Positions 1 through 11,832 of a DNA stretch of 64,000 nt are shown here, piece after piece. The DNA is from Alviniconcha marisindica (lineage: Eukaryota; Mollusca; Gastropoda; Provannidae), in contig JABMCL010003865.1 in the NCBI GenBank assembly GCA_018857735.1, positions 1 to 64,000 on the forward strand. Direction: 5' to 3'. The position numbers and the translations under genes are program-made. The notes under the pieces are model-generated. The model was given only the letters and a program-made list of their open reading frames with translations, had not been told where the DNA came from and did no database searches. Positions within the stretch are counted from its first letter, which is position 1, and every line of letters starts with the position of its first letter.

Positions 1-1745
1 CTGAAATTTGCATATTGTTATTTTGCCGCTCTGCTCCTACTGTCTGGAACTCTCTGCCTTTTGAAAACCAGACTATTCTGTCAACCATTGCATATTGTTG
101 ATTTTGCCGCTCTGCTCCTACTGTCTGGAACTCTCTGCCTTTTGAAAACCAGACTATTCTGTCAACCATTGCATATTGTTGATTTTGCCGCTCTGCTCCT
201 ACTGTCTGGAACTTTTGCCTTTTGAACTAACCAGACATATTCTGTCAACCATTGCATATTGTTGATTTTGCCGCTCTGCTCCTACTGTCTGGAACTCTCT
301 GCCTTTTGAACTAACCAGACATATTCTGTCAACCATTGCATATTGTTGATTTTGCCGCTCTGCTCCTACTGTCTGGAACTCTCTGCCTTTTGAACTAACC
401 AGACATATTCTGTCAACCATTGCATATTGTTGATTTTCCGCTCTGCTCCTACTGTCTGGAACTTTTGCCTTTTGAACTAACCAGACATATTCTGTCAACC
501 ATTGCATATTGTTGATTTTGCCGCTCTGCTCCTACTGTCTGGAACTCTGCCTTTTGAACTAACCAGACTATTCTGTCAACCATTGCATATTGTTGATTTT
601 GCCGCTCTGCTCCTACTGTCTGGAACTCTCTGCCTTTTGAACTAACCAGACATATTCTGTCAACCATTGCATATTGTTGATTTTGCCGCTCTGCTCCTAC
701 TGTCTGGAACTTTTGCCTTTTGAACTAACCAGACATATTCTGTCAACCATTGCATATTGTTGATTTTGCCGCTCTGCTCCTACTGTCTGGAACTCTCTGC
801 CTTTTGAACTAACCAGACATATTCTGTCAACCATTGCATATTGTTGATTTTGCCGCTCTGCTCCTACTGTCTGGAACTCTCTGCCTTTTGAAACCAGACT
901 ATTCTGTCAACCATTGCATATTGTTGATTTTGCCGCTCTGCTCCTACTGTCTGGAACTCTCTGCCTTTTGAACTAACCAGACATATTCTGTCAACCATTG
1001 CATATTGTTGATTTTGCCGCTCTGCTCCTACTGTCTGGAACTCTCTGCCTTTTGAACTAACCAGACGTATTCTGTCAACCATTGCATATTGTTGATTTTG
1101 CCGCTCTGCTCCTACTGTCTGGAACTCTCTGCCTTTTGAACTAACCAGACATATTCTGTCAACCATTGCATATTGTTGATTTTGCCGCTCTGCTCCTACT
1201 GTCTGGAATCTCTGCCTTTTGAACTAACCAGACATATTCTGTCAACCATTGCATATTGTTGATTTTGCCGCTCTGCTCCTACTGTCTGGAACTCTCTGCC
1301 TTTTGAACTAACCAGACATATTCTGTCAACCATTGCATATTGTTGATTTTGCCGCTCTGCTCCTACTGTCTGGAACTCTCTGCCTTTTGAACTAACCAGA
1401 CATATTCTGTCAACCATTGCATATTGTTGATTTTGCCGCTCTGCTCCTACTGTCTGGAACTCTGCCTTTTGAACTAACCAGACATATTCTGTCAACCATT
1501 GCATATTGTTGATTTTCCGCTCTGCTCCTACTGTCTGGAACTCTGCCTTTTGAACTAACCAGACATATTCTGTCAACCATTGCATATTGTTGATTTTGCC
1601 GCTCTGCTCCTACTGTCTGGAACTCTCTGCCTTTTGAACTAACCAGACATATTCTGTCAACCATTGCATATTGTTGATTTTGCCGCTCTGCTCCTACTGT
1701 CTGGAACTCTCTGCCTTTTGAAACCAGACGTATTCTGTCAAGCAT
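1..1745. repeat. 84-bp tandem array (about 21 copies)
   Basis: Head-to-tail copies of a unit of about 84 bp containing TGCATATTGTTGATTTTGCC, a CTGCTCCTACTGTCTGGAAC segment and ACCAGACATATTCTGTCAAC. Copies differ by small indels, for example loss of TCTC or of the CTA in GAACTAACC, so open frames through it are short and accidental. The array is cut by the left window edge and ends near 1745. It probably lies in an intron of the plus-strand gene whose last exon is at 2532. Confidence 0.95.
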
Positions 1746-2090
1746 TGCATGTTTTATTTTATCAAAACCCGCCCAGAAGAGCCATCTGTTTAAAGCCTAC
1801 TGCTGTTAGCAAACTTTGTCATCACCTCCGCCTTCTTCTGTAAATTATTCATAGTTGACTGCTGTGTGTGTGTGTGTGTGTGTGTGCGTGTGTGTGCGTG
1901 CGTGCATGTGTGCGTGATGTAGGTGCTATTTTTGCTCTGTGGTTTTAATTGTTTGCTGTCATTGTCGTTTTCCGCTTGTGGCGTCTCAGTTTGGGTGTTC
2001 AGTTTGCTTTCTGTACACCACGCCAGTGAAGGCTCTATTTTGTGTTAGAGGTTCACGCTTTACAAATATTTCATTGCTATTATTATTAGT
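1746..2090. other. Unique stretch with a short TG microsatellite
   Basis: Low-complexity intronic-looking sequence with a (TG)n tract at about 1864-1912. No coding signal seen. Confidence 0.6.
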
Positions 2091-2094
2091 CCCA

Positions 2095-2385
2095 TGAAGG
2101 GGAAGACTTGGGACCACTAGCACTAGGCGAGTCAATTCAACATCAGTGGGAAGGGGAAGACTTGGGACCACTAGTACTAGGCAAGCCAATTCAACATCAG
2201 TGGGAAGGGGAAGACTTGGGACTACTAGTACTAGGCGAGTGAATTCAACATCAGTGGCAAGGGGAAGACTTGGGACCACTAGTACTAGGCGAGTGAATTC
2301 AACATCAGTGGCAAGGGGAAGACTTGGGACCACTAGTACTAGGCGAGTGAATTCACCATCAGTGGCAAGGGGAAGACTTGATGAC
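2095..2385. repeat. 54-bp tandem array (about 5 copies)
   Basis: Units of 54 bp contain GGGGAAGACTTGGGACCACT followed by AGTACTAGGCGAGTGAATTC. Because 54 is a multiple of three, it leaves open frames on both strands (an 18-residue peptide repeat), which I regard as non-coding. Confidence 0.9.
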
Positions 2386-2531
2386 CCCTACATGGGTAGT
2401 TACACCGCTAGGTTCAGGGAATAAAAATGCACTAACGTCATGTCGCCTGTGTGCAGTGTTACCTGCTTATTTCATTGCCTTTTTGATGATGGTGGTGATG
2501 GTGATGATGATGATGATCCCATCTGTTGCAG

Positions 2532-2728
2532 AATTTGAGAGAAAGTGGGCAGAGAACCCGGACGCCAAAGAGCTGGACATCACCTTGCTGCCTGCCAGCA
2601 CAGATGCCAGCAAAACTGACGTCACCACCAATGACGTCACCACCAATGACGTCAGCTCACCCAGGGTATCCGACAACGGCAAAAAGTCACCCTCACCGCT
2701 CAAGCAAGACGTGGAAGCTACTCTCTGA
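2532..2728 (+). CDS. Terminal exon of an unrecognised gene
   Basis: A TG-rich tract ending TCTGTTGCAG at 2531 looks like a 3' splice site. It is followed by an open frame (phase 1) to a TGA at 2726-2728. The C-terminal tail is hydrophilic and begins EFERKWAENPDAKELDITLL after the split first codon. It then has a small TDVTTNDVTTNDVSSP repeat and a Ser/Lys-rich end, KKSPSPLKQDVEATL. A cytoplasmic tail of a membrane protein or an adaptor would fit, but I do not recognise the family. Upstream exons lie outside the window. The gene runs convergent to CHID1. The codon repeat creates three perfect TGACGTCA octamers. Confidence 0.6.
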
Positions 2729-3369
2729 ACGCAAAGTTGGAGAAGGCCTTCTAATTTTTTTAAAAGCCGTTTCCTCACACCCAGGGTGATACCAAAGTTG
2801 AAAAACGGCCACAAAAACAGACACCCCCCCCCCAGCCACCCCCCCCCACCCCACCCACCCCCTTTTCCCCTCCCATCAAAAAAGTGCAATTTGAGGAAAT
2901 GGACTTCTGTTCTAAATTGCTGATGAAAGTTGTTGAAGTGATGACTGAGGGGAGTGACGCAACAGTTTTAAGGGGCATTGTCCTAAATCTAGATGTGAAG
3001 AAAACGTGTTGTTTTTTCAAAAGAGAGAGCACGTGCCTAAGGTTCAGTTCCACTGGTGTGTCAGGGGCCCTTCTGCAGAGAAATCTGTCACAGACTCTGA
3101 TTTGGAAACAAAAAAGCAACAGCAGGGAGAATGGCCCTTTAACTGGATGGTGTGTTGCAATTCCCTCAAGGTTGCATCCATTTTTGTGTGTGGATCTTGT
3201 AGGATTTATCTCCGGGAAGAAGCATTGGAACAAAAGGCTGAGCAACATCTGCTGGGATTTTTATGGTTATGGCACCAGTTAACCTCCCCCCCCCCCCACA
3301 CCCTAGATATCCAGCTTTTAGAATAACATCTTCTCATTTACAAGAATCCAGAAATTGGCAGTTAATAAA
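2729..3369 (+). other. Probable 3' UTR with C tract and poly(A) signal
   Basis: Sequence after the stop has a C-rich tract at about 2823-2860, another at 3287-3297, and an AATAAA at 3364-3369. The extent of the UTR is inferred from these signals only. Confidence 0.4.
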
Positions 3370-3903
3370 ATCATTATCTGAAATGCTGAAGTTAATTTTT
3401 TTACAATTCATGATTTCCGTACAAAAAACAAAAAACAACTTGATTTTAGCAGTCTATTAACAAAATATAGACATGGAAAACTTCACCAAAAATCCTATGT
3501 AATCATAATTTCGATTTGAAAAAAAAGAAAAGAAAGAAGGGTAAACTGTTGAGAGTTAGTGTGGGAAGAAAACATTCTGTATACTACCTAGCACATGTGG
3601 AGCTCATTTTTAAAGTAACCAGTCTTCGCAAGATATAACAGACAGAAGACTCAAAAGTAAAAACTATGAATCAAGATTTCATTTTAAAATTACTGGGTGA
3701 TTTTATGTCAAACTTAAAATCCAAGTTTCCATGAGTGATGATAAAGCAAACTGGTTGCACAAAATAGATAATTGATTTTTAACGCCCAGTCAACCATGAC
3801 AGTAATATCTGGGTGAGAAATACCATCAAGGGTAATATAGCTCACCTGTTGCTTATCACTCCATTCTTTGTTTTCAGTGTGAGAGGTGCATGCTAAAAGA
3901 GCC

Positions 3904-3935
<32 letters not shown>

Positions 3936-4019
3936 ACCAAAAAAACAGAGGCTTCAACGGTCATTTTGCATGCTGTTGCACTTGTCAAGTATTTAGTGCA
4001 TTCGGTACCACTGGTAATC
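3370..4019. other. AT-rich intergenic stretch
   Basis: No gene recognised. It holds a fragment of a dispersed repeat (AACGCCCAGTCAACCATGAC near 3781, seen again near 9060 and 30683) and a (GA)n tract at 3904-3930. Confidence 0.5.
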
Positions 4020-4460
4020 ACTCATCAGTAGTTTTCTAAACTGAACGTAAATTCAACAAGATGCTTGTGAACGAAATTCTTGATTTTGAGAATGGACTTT
4101 GATCTCTTCTCCCAGTTTGGCAGAACATCATTTTGGCGAAGGCTGGCCCCGTTAGTATATCACATCAAACTAGTAGTTTTCAAAATTCAATGTAAATTCA
4201 ACAGGATGCTTGAGAACAAAAATCTTGATTTTGAGAATGGACTTTGATCTCTTATCCCAGTTTGGCAGAACATCGTTTTGGCGAAGGCTGGCCCCGTTAG
4301 TATAGCACATCAAACTAGCAGTTTTCTAAATTGAACGTAAATTCAACAGGATGCTTGAGAACAAAATTCTTGATTTTGAGACTGGACTTTGATCTTTTCT
4401 CCCAGTTTGATCGAACACCTTTTTGGCGAAGGCTGGCCCTGTTAGTATAGCAATTAAAAC
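4020..4460. repeat. About 154-bp unit, three copies
   Basis: Three diverged copies of a segment containing CTTGATTTTGAGAATGGACT, CCCAGTTTGGCAGAACATC and GGCGAAGGCTGGCCCCGTTA, starting near 4030, 4170 and 4320. Non-coding. Confidence 0.85.
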
Positions 4461-4796
4461 ATGTGGTTTCGAGAATGTGTTCAGCAAACATCTTTGCCTC
4501 TCTCTCTTCCTGTATAAGGTGCGATTGTATGATGAAAGATGGACGACCAGCAATGACCAAGAATACCTTCTGTCATGGCCGGAAAGTTTTTGATAAGTGC
4601 TTTGTTCATGTGCAATATTTTTTCTCTACATTATACTAGGTATGATGCTTTGGATAACTGTGTATATATACATATATGTATGAGAGTGTAAAATTAATTG
4701 AATCATACATTTATTGTGCTAAATATAATCTGTCATACAAACAGCCTTTTCAAAGTAAAATTACCTGTGATCATGTTTGACTTGTATTTAACATTA

Positions 4797-4797
<1 letters not shown>

Positions 4798-4847
<50 letters not shown>

Positions 4848-4935
4848 CATGTATGTGTGCGTGTGTGTGCATGCACGTGCATGTGTGTGCGCATGTGCAT
4901 GCATACATATACATGTGCTTGTGTGTGTGTTAAAC
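4798..4935. repeat. TG/TGCA microsatellite
   Basis: (TG)n of about 45 bp followed by TG/CATG mosaic. Flanks 4461-4797 and 4936-5299 hold no recognised feature. Confidence 0.95.
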
Positions 4936-5302
4936 ATTTAGCATACTGGATGTAAATGTTGTTTCTCTTATTTAATGGAACTGAGCCTGACCCCAATTCT
5001 TCCTACCTATATTTAAAATCTGAGAAGAAAAGAAAAAAGCACACAAGATTTGTTTTGAAGGTGTGCTCTTTTAAGGTGGTCACTTTCTCACAAAAATAAG
5101 ATCGAAATCACGCAGTGTTGATGAATAAATGTAAAATCAACAAGAGAAAATGCTCCAACAGTTCCACTTCGAACAATGGCAGATTGACAGATAACTGGTT
5201 TGAAATGCCTGGTTAACAATGCAGGTTGAATCAGACTGATTTTATATCAAATATATACAATAATTAATGCACAACAATTATACTGAAAATGTGAAACATG
5301 AA

Positions 5303-5605
5303 TGACTGCTAGCGTTCTAAAACAAGATCCAAACACATAAAAGATTCAGTAGAACGCGTATTTATTATGACATAGACACACAATCTGCAAATTTTTGGGG
5401 TAATACCTTCGTCACATGACAAAACGACACTTAACCAACAACTCAACCAAACAGAAGATAAGTCATCTAATTTTTCAGAGTTTTTAACCCTTTATCTGTT
5501 GTTTTGTTGCTTGACGAAGGGGATTACCTGGAAAATTTGCAGATTGTGTGTCTATGTCATAATAAATAAGCGTTCTTTTGAATCTTTTATGTGTTTGGAT
5601 ATCAA
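5303..5605. mobile_element. Foldback MITE (hairpin element)
   Basis: Two arms of about 82 bp are inverted repeats of each other. The left arm, about 5326-5407, carries GATCCAAACACATAAAAG and GACATAGACACACAATCTGC; the right arm, about 5519-5602, carries the complement. A spacer of about 110 bp separates them and no transposase frame is present. Arm-only relics of the same family lie at about 39185-39340 and 46198-46320. Non-autonomous DNA element or snap-back repeat. Confidence 0.75.
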
Positions 5606-5834
5606 AAATGTGTTTAGTGCATGTCCAATTATAAACTGTCCTTGGCACGTCGCCATCATATAGTCAGGTTAATATGAGTATAACGAAACTGACAGTCAGT
5701 ACAGGATTCTATAAGCCGCACGCTTGTTGGTGAGCCCATGACCAGTCATTGTATCTTTATTTTGTCTTGAATAAATTCTTGTTTAAACCAAAAGAGAGGA
5801 TTCTGAGCTGACAATCACTCATGCACCTCAGCCA

Positions 5835-6745
5835 ATCAGAATGTTAAACACAATCAGTATTCCAAGTGGACAGCCAATCAGAGTGTTAAACACAATCAAT
5901 ATTCCATGTGGACAGCCAATCAGAATGTTAAACACAATCAATATTCCAAGTGGACAGCCAATCAGAATGTTAAACACAATCAATATTCCAAGTGGACAGC
6001 CAATCAGAATGTTAAACACAATCAATATTCCATGTGGACAGCCAATCAGAGTGTTAAACACAATCAATATTCCATGTGGACAGCCAATCAGAGTGTTAAA
6101 CACAATCAATATTCCATGTGGACAGCCAATCAGAGTGTTAAACACAATCAATATTCCATGTGGACAGCCAATCAGAATGTTAAACACAATCAATATTCCA
6201 TGTGGACAGCCAATCAGAATGTTAAACACAATCAATATTCCATGTGGACAGCCAATCAGAATGTTAAACACAATCAATATTCCATGTGGACAGCCAATCA
6301 GAATGTTAAACACAATCAATATTCCAAGTGGACAGCCAATCAGAATGTTAAACACAATCAATATTCCATGTGGACAGCCAATCAGAATGTTAAACACAAT
6401 CAATATTCCATGTGGACAGCCAATCAGAGTGTTAAACACAATCAATATTCCATGTGGACAGCCAATCAGAGTGTTAAATACAATCAATATTCCATGTGGA
6501 CAGCCAATCAGAATGTTAAATACAATCAATATTCCATGTGGACAGCCAATCAGAATGTTAAACACAATCAATATTCCAAGTGGACAGCCAATCAGAATGT
6601 TAAATACAATCAATATTCCAAGTGGACAGCCAATCAGAGTGTTAAACACAATCAATATTCCAAGTGGACAGCCAATCAGAATGTTAAATACAATCAATAT
6701 TCCAAGTGGACAGCCAATCAGAGTGTTAAACACAATCAATATAGC
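5835..6745. repeat. 42-bp tandem array (about 22 copies)
   Basis: Very homogeneous 42-bp units (AATCAGAATGTTAAACACAA, TCAATATTCC, ATGTGGACAGCC). Variation is confined to a few positions: GAATG/GAGTG, CACAA/TACAA, ATGTGG/AAGTGG. The unit is a multiple of three and has no stop in several frames, so long frames of about 300 residues exist on both strands. I treat these as accidental. Confidence 0.95.
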
Positions 6746-6784
6746 AAGCCAAAAAACAGAACGGTGCCTGCTATTGTCCTCACA

Positions 6785-7850
6785 AGTTAAAGCATGGCAA
6801 CAGAGAAAAGGGCCAGCAGATTCCATACAAAACTTTCACACAGAAGAAAAGGCCAGCAGATTCCATACAAAACTTTCACACAGAGGAAAGGGCCAACAGA
6901 TTCCAAACAGAACTTTCAAACAGAGGAAAAGGCCAACAGATTCCAAACAGAACTTTCAAACAGAGGAAAAGACCAGTGGATTCCACCAATGAATTCCAAA
7001 CAAAACATTCAAACAGGAAAAGGCCAACAGATTCCAAACAAAACATTCAAATAGAGCAAAAGGCCAACAGATTCCAAACAAAACATTCAAACAGAGGAAA
7101 AGGCCAACAGATTCCAAACAAAACTTTCAAACAGTGGAAAAGGCCAGTGGATTCCAAACAAAACTTTCATAGGAAAAAACTAGTGGTCTCCAAACAAAAC
7201 ATTCAAACAGAGGAAAAGGCCAACAGACTCCAAACAAAACATTCAAACACAGGAAAAGACCAGTGGATTCCAAACAAAACTTTGAAACAGAGCAAAAGGC
7301 CAACAGATTCCAAACAAAACTTTGAAACAGAGCAAATGGCCAACAGATTCCAAACAAAACTTTCAAACAGAGGAAAAGGCCAACAGATTCCATACAAAAC
7401 TTTCTAACAGAGCAAAAGGCCAACAGATTCCAAACAAAACAGTGAAACAGAGCAAAAGGCCAACAGATTCCAAACAAAACATTCAAACAGAGGAAAAGGC
7501 CAACAGATTCCATACAAAACTTTCAAACAGAGCAAACGGCCAACAGACTCCAAACAAAACATTCAAACACAGGAAAAGACCAGTGGATTCCAAACAAAAC
7601 TTTGAAACAGAGCAAAAGGCCAACAGATTCCAAAAAATTTAATTCAAACAGAGCAAAAGGCCAACAGATTCCAAACAAAACAGTGAAACAGAGCAAAAGG
7701 CCAACAGATTCCAAACAAAACATTCAAACAGAGGAAAAGGCCAACAGATTCCAAACAAAACATTCAAACAGAGGAAAAGGCCAACAGATTCCAAACAAAA
7801 CATTCAAACAGAGGAAAAGGCCAGTGGATTCCAAACAAAACATTCAAAGG
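6785..7850. repeat. 40-bp tandem array (about 26 copies)
   Basis: Units of about 40 bp: AAAAGGCCAACAGATTCCAA then ACAAAACTTTCAAACAGAGG. Higher-order variants alternate CAACAGATT with CAGTGGATT, and GAGGAAAAG with GAGCAAAAG. The array starts 40 bp after the 42-bp array ends, so two unrelated minisatellites are back to back over about 2 kb. Confidence 0.95.
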
Positions 7851-8003
7851 CAGCAATGGCGCACATCCACTGACGAAGAGAGCTATCAGCTGCAATCAGG
7901 TGAGGCAAATTACGACCATTTGAATGCTGCACCAGCCTCCGATCACCGTGCGTTCCATCAGTCAACACGAGCACCACGTGGAGGTCAGATCAAACACTTG
8001 TGA

Positions 8004-8200
8004 GGAAAGAGGAAGGAGCCCACAGGTGTGGAACCCTCTACCTACAGTGTTACTTCCATCCATCTAGCAGCTAAACCACCAAAGGTGGCAATGGGCTGTG
8101 TAGCAAGGGGCAATTTGCATCAATAATGTCCTGTCAAAGCTCACAATCAATACCGATATGTACAGGTATGCAGTGCAAAGCCTTTCTCTTTCCACACATG
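8004..8200. other. Unique spacer
   Basis: Short unique sequence between the 40-bp array and the CA tracts. No feature recognised. Confidence 0.4.
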
Positions 8201-8256
8201 TATGCATGCACGCACACACGCACGCATGCACACACACACACACACACACACGCATG

Positions 8257-8295
<39 letters not shown>

Positions 8296-8391
8296 ATACA
8301 CACACACACACTCGCTCACACATGTCCACACACACACACACACACACACACACAAATACACATGCACACTCACTCACACATGAGTGCACAT

Positions 8392-8449
<58 letters not shown>

Positions 8450-8594
8450 CACAATAATAATACTGACCTAAAAAAAAAATCCAAAAGATGTCCTTAATTA
8501 AAACACACATGCACACACGCATGCATGCACACACACACACATGTTTCAGGTGTCAGTGGCATTGTTTGCACACACACACACTCACACACTCTCA

Positions 8595-8645
<51 letters not shown>
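8200..8645. repeat. CA microsatellite cluster
   Basis: Interrupted (CA)n tracts at about 8206-8450 and 8509-8645, with CATG/CACG interruptions. Non-coding. Confidence 0.95.
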
Positions 8646-8647
<2 letters not shown>

Positions 8648-11016
8648 ACGGTGTTAATGGCACTGCTATCAACTGGACTTTATAGCCACAACTGAAAGGG
8701 CCACAGTGAAATTTGTTGCACTCACTTTTCCACATCATGGAAAAGCTTCATTCACTGACTGTAACTTACACAACAAAACAGTTCCACACTTCTGAAATTG
8801 GCCTGCAAATACTTGAATGGCACATGACATTACGTGCGTATGGATTCATGTACATGCAGGATAATGGCTGCAAACACAAAATCACATCCAGGTCTGGTAG
8901 GAGCCTCCCAGTTCTAACCAAGGACTAAAAACAGCAACAGCAGCCATGGTGGTGGCAGCAGCAGCAACAGTAAGAACAGCAAAATTAATAACTGCAGCAA
9001 CATCAACATCAACATAATAACAGCAACGAATCAAGTAAGTACGTAAGTGGTGTTTTATGCCCAGTCAACCATTACAGTTATATCAGGGCAATGCAACAAA
9101 TCAACACATCTGAAAGGATCGTTCAGGCAATTCTTATCTTGTCATTTTTTTTTTTTTGCTCCCAGTTTGGCTAACAGGGTAAAAGCCAAGGCCTGACTTG
9201 ATCACTCTGACGATTAACAGGAGGGCAAAGTGTCCGTCTCAGCATTTATTGAAACTAAGGACCTGTCACTTGCTGTAAGTTTCAAGGCTGTGCATAGCAC
9301 CAAAGTGATGTAATGGCTTCTCAAAGCAAGGCAGAGTGGACATTTTGGAAAAAGCAAATGAAGCTGAAAGTATTCATATAACCTGCATCAGTCAAAGTAG
9401 GCTTCCGTCAGATGCAATACTTGTCTGAGTTGTCATTCACAAAACTAGTTTTCTACCTTCGATATAAAATTAATCGGCAGTTTACAACAAAATCCCTAAG
9501 TTTTTATTTCAGTGTCTTCTATAAGTTGGGGCAACCATCTTTTGAGAAGTATACTGTCATTATTTCAGACAAAACCTGTCTAAAGAAAAGTGGCACCTAT
9601 TTGTCACAGAAAACTGCTGTTACTTACTTTTCTCAAATAACATTATATCAACATTCACAAGCCCATAAAAAATCTTCAAAATGAATGTCAAATTTCGAAT
9701 ATTTAAAACACATTTGTTCCTTTTTCTCAAAACTTAAAAACATTTTAAAGTTTTAACCGGTCACCATCAACAAGACTGATGTACTGCTCAAATTCTGTTC
9801 ATGCATGCTCAGGGGCGGTTCTAGAAATGAATTTTACGCAAACAAGTGCCTAAAAGCTATTCTGGGGCCAGATCCAGGTTTCCTTGGGAAACAAGATCGC
9901 AGTGCCTCAATCCGTGGCCAGATCCAGGTTTCCGTGGGAAACAAGATCACAGAGCCTCAATCCATGACCAGATCCAGATTTCCTCAAACAACTGGAGTCT
10001 TGGTCACTGGTGGCCTGCAGGCCAGATGAAATTACTGTCAATGTTTTACTTCACCACATAAAATGAACACTTTGGGCTGATTTAGCCTGTCCGCGAAGAC
10101 TCTTCTGAGAGAAAAAAAATTGCATCAGCAGCATGAATCTTTTGGCAGAGAAAAGGTCAAAATTTTCCGTACCCAACAAGCACCAAAGGAACAAACAGTT
10201 TGGAATCCCTGTTCAGTTAATTCACAACCATCAAAGTATATGCAGTCACATGATGAAAGACACACGGAGAGAAATCTGAATCAGTCTTCTAGCATTTCCT
10301 TTGAGTGAATAGTCTGGAAATGACGGCAAGGGTGAAAACTGACAATTGTGAACATCTTGAAGCTATGCTGTATGGGTTGCATTATTTGTGTTCAACAATT
10401 GCCAACAGCCCTGAATGGGCCTATGGGGTATTGTGCTTTAAAAAAAACATCAGACATCACCATTCTTATAAGTATTTTTTTAAATCATTTCCTTCTATTC
10501 GCAAAAGAAATAACATTCCGCTGAACTGATTATTATGCTTCTCAATCTCAATTCAAAATGTGTAATTTCCTATCTGACCCTATTTCAGAACCAGGAATTT
10601 ACCATTTAACCAGTTTCAGGTTCTGGTATTTCCTGTCTGTCCAATTTCAAAATCAAAACTTTCCTGGTCGGACGATTTTCGAAATTCTCTGTTTAAACGA
10701 TCCCACAGTCAGGAGTTTTCCCTTTCAGCCAGTTTCAAGACTCAGAATACCAGGGATTCATGTGGTAACCAACTCTCACCTCATGTCAAACTGTCCAGCC
10801 AATCTCTGCAAAGTCCTCTGGTGTTTTCATGACCAACAGCTTGGCTGGTCGCCTGGTCGCCAGCCTTACCCCACACACATGCTGTTGATTTGCAATTGGT
10901 GGGGAAGGACTTTGTAGTAAATAGTAGTAGTAGTAGAACTGTGGTAAGCCCAATGGTTTGAGCAAAAGTGCACAGGGGTGGGGGGCTGACTGAGGGGGGG
11001 GGGGGGAAGGTCAAAT
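8646..11016. other. Intergenic sequence without recognised gene
   Basis: Contains a fragment of the dispersed repeat TTTATGCCCAGTCAACCATT near 9053. A short direct repeat around 9867-9985 (CCAGATCCAGGTTTCC) resembles the TIR element that follows. GT-rich and poly-G stretches lie near 10975-11006. No exon-like signal was convincing. Confidence 0.5.
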
Positions 11017-11497
11017 AAACATGCCGGATCCAATTCAGAAGCATTTTGGTTATGTTGTGGCCAGTTATGACCATTGCCATACGGCCACATGCAGACAGAA
11101 TTGCGCCAGATTGGACACGCCGGATCTGACTTCCCACATTCCATTCAGTGCTGCTCTTCCGAAGAAGGCCCGGATCATATTGTGCAAATTGGCCCAGATC
11201 CAATCTGGATGGCCTCGTCAGGTTCTGGTGAATCATCGGGCCCGGTTCTGGCAAAACGCTATCAGCCGGCTACCAGTTTCCCACTTTCAGGCTCGTTTGT
11301 GTTCTTCCACAGACGGCATGGATCATATTGTGCAAAAAAACCAGCCAGGATCCGATCTGATTCTGGCTGACTGTGTAAGGTTTTGGCCAAACGGATCCAG
11401 TCTGGAAGCAAGCCGGTGTGCAAGAATCATCAAGCCTGCTTCTGGCCAAAGCTTCCGAGCCAATCCGGGACAGATGCGAATCAGATCCGGCATGTTT
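11017..11497. mobile_element. TIR-bounded GATC-rich element, copy 1
   Basis: Bounded by a perfect 14-bp inverted repeat, AAACATGCCGGATC at 11017-11030 and its complement ending at 11497. The interior has recurring motifs such as CTGGATGGCCTCGTCAGGTT, GAAGAAGGCCCGGATCATAT and TTGTGCAAA. A second copy with internal expansion is at about 26853-27982. No transposase frame is seen, so it is probably a non-autonomous DNA element. It lies just downstream of the CHID1 stop codon. Confidence 0.7.
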
Positions 11498-11502
11498 GCT
11501 GG

Positions 11503-11655
11503 AGGGGGGAGGGGGAGGGGGGTGGGGGGGGGGGTGGGTGGGGGGGGTTAGTTAATGGAGTGAAGGGTTTATACAGCCCTCAACACTGCATCTGAAGTCA
11601 CTGGGGGTGGGATGGGGGGGTGGGGTGGGGTGGGGGGGGTGGGGGTGGGGGGGAG
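11503..11655. repeat. G-rich tract downstream of CHID1
   Basis: Two clusters of runs of G (about 11502-11548 and 11602-11655) with many G3-G9 blocks, potentially G-quadruplex forming. On the CHID1 strand this is a C-rich start of the 3' UTR. Confidence 0.85.
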
Positions 11656-11690
11656 TCAGAGAAGAAGGCGGCAGAAGAAATGTTGATGAC

Positions 11691-11832
11691 CTAGAAGAGG
11701 TCATAGAAGTAGTCCATGCCCTGTCCAATCTCCCAGATGGAAATGCCGGTGCCCAGTTCTTGCGCCAGGTGCAGTCGCTGTGAGATGGACAAGAGGGTCG
11801 GGTAGTGGACCACGTGTCGGCCCAGGGATGAC
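11691..11832 (-). CDS. CHID1: CHID1 exon 11 (terminal)
   Basis: Codes residues 347-393 and the TAG stop at 11693-11691. Contains [11 protein letters not shown] and the C-terminal [15 protein letters not shown], the barrel-closing end typical of CHID1. The acceptor is CTTCAG. Confidence 0.95.

Noticed and set aside
1..1745. CRISPR-like array
   Set aside because: There are no unique spacers between repeats; units are contiguous 84-bp copies, in an animal genome.
5828..6992. Open frames of about 300-380 residues on both strands in the 42-bp array
   Set aside because: The unit is a multiple of three with no stop in several frames, so long frames are automatic. No splice, start or conservation evidence.
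10110..10310. Small hydrophilic frame at 10120-10308
   Set aside because: No splice context or recognisable domain; chance frame in AT-rich intergenic DNA.
11021..11551. 176-residue frame in the TIR element
   Set aside because: No transposase motif; the sequence is made of repeated GATC-rich modules and the frame is not kept in the second copy.
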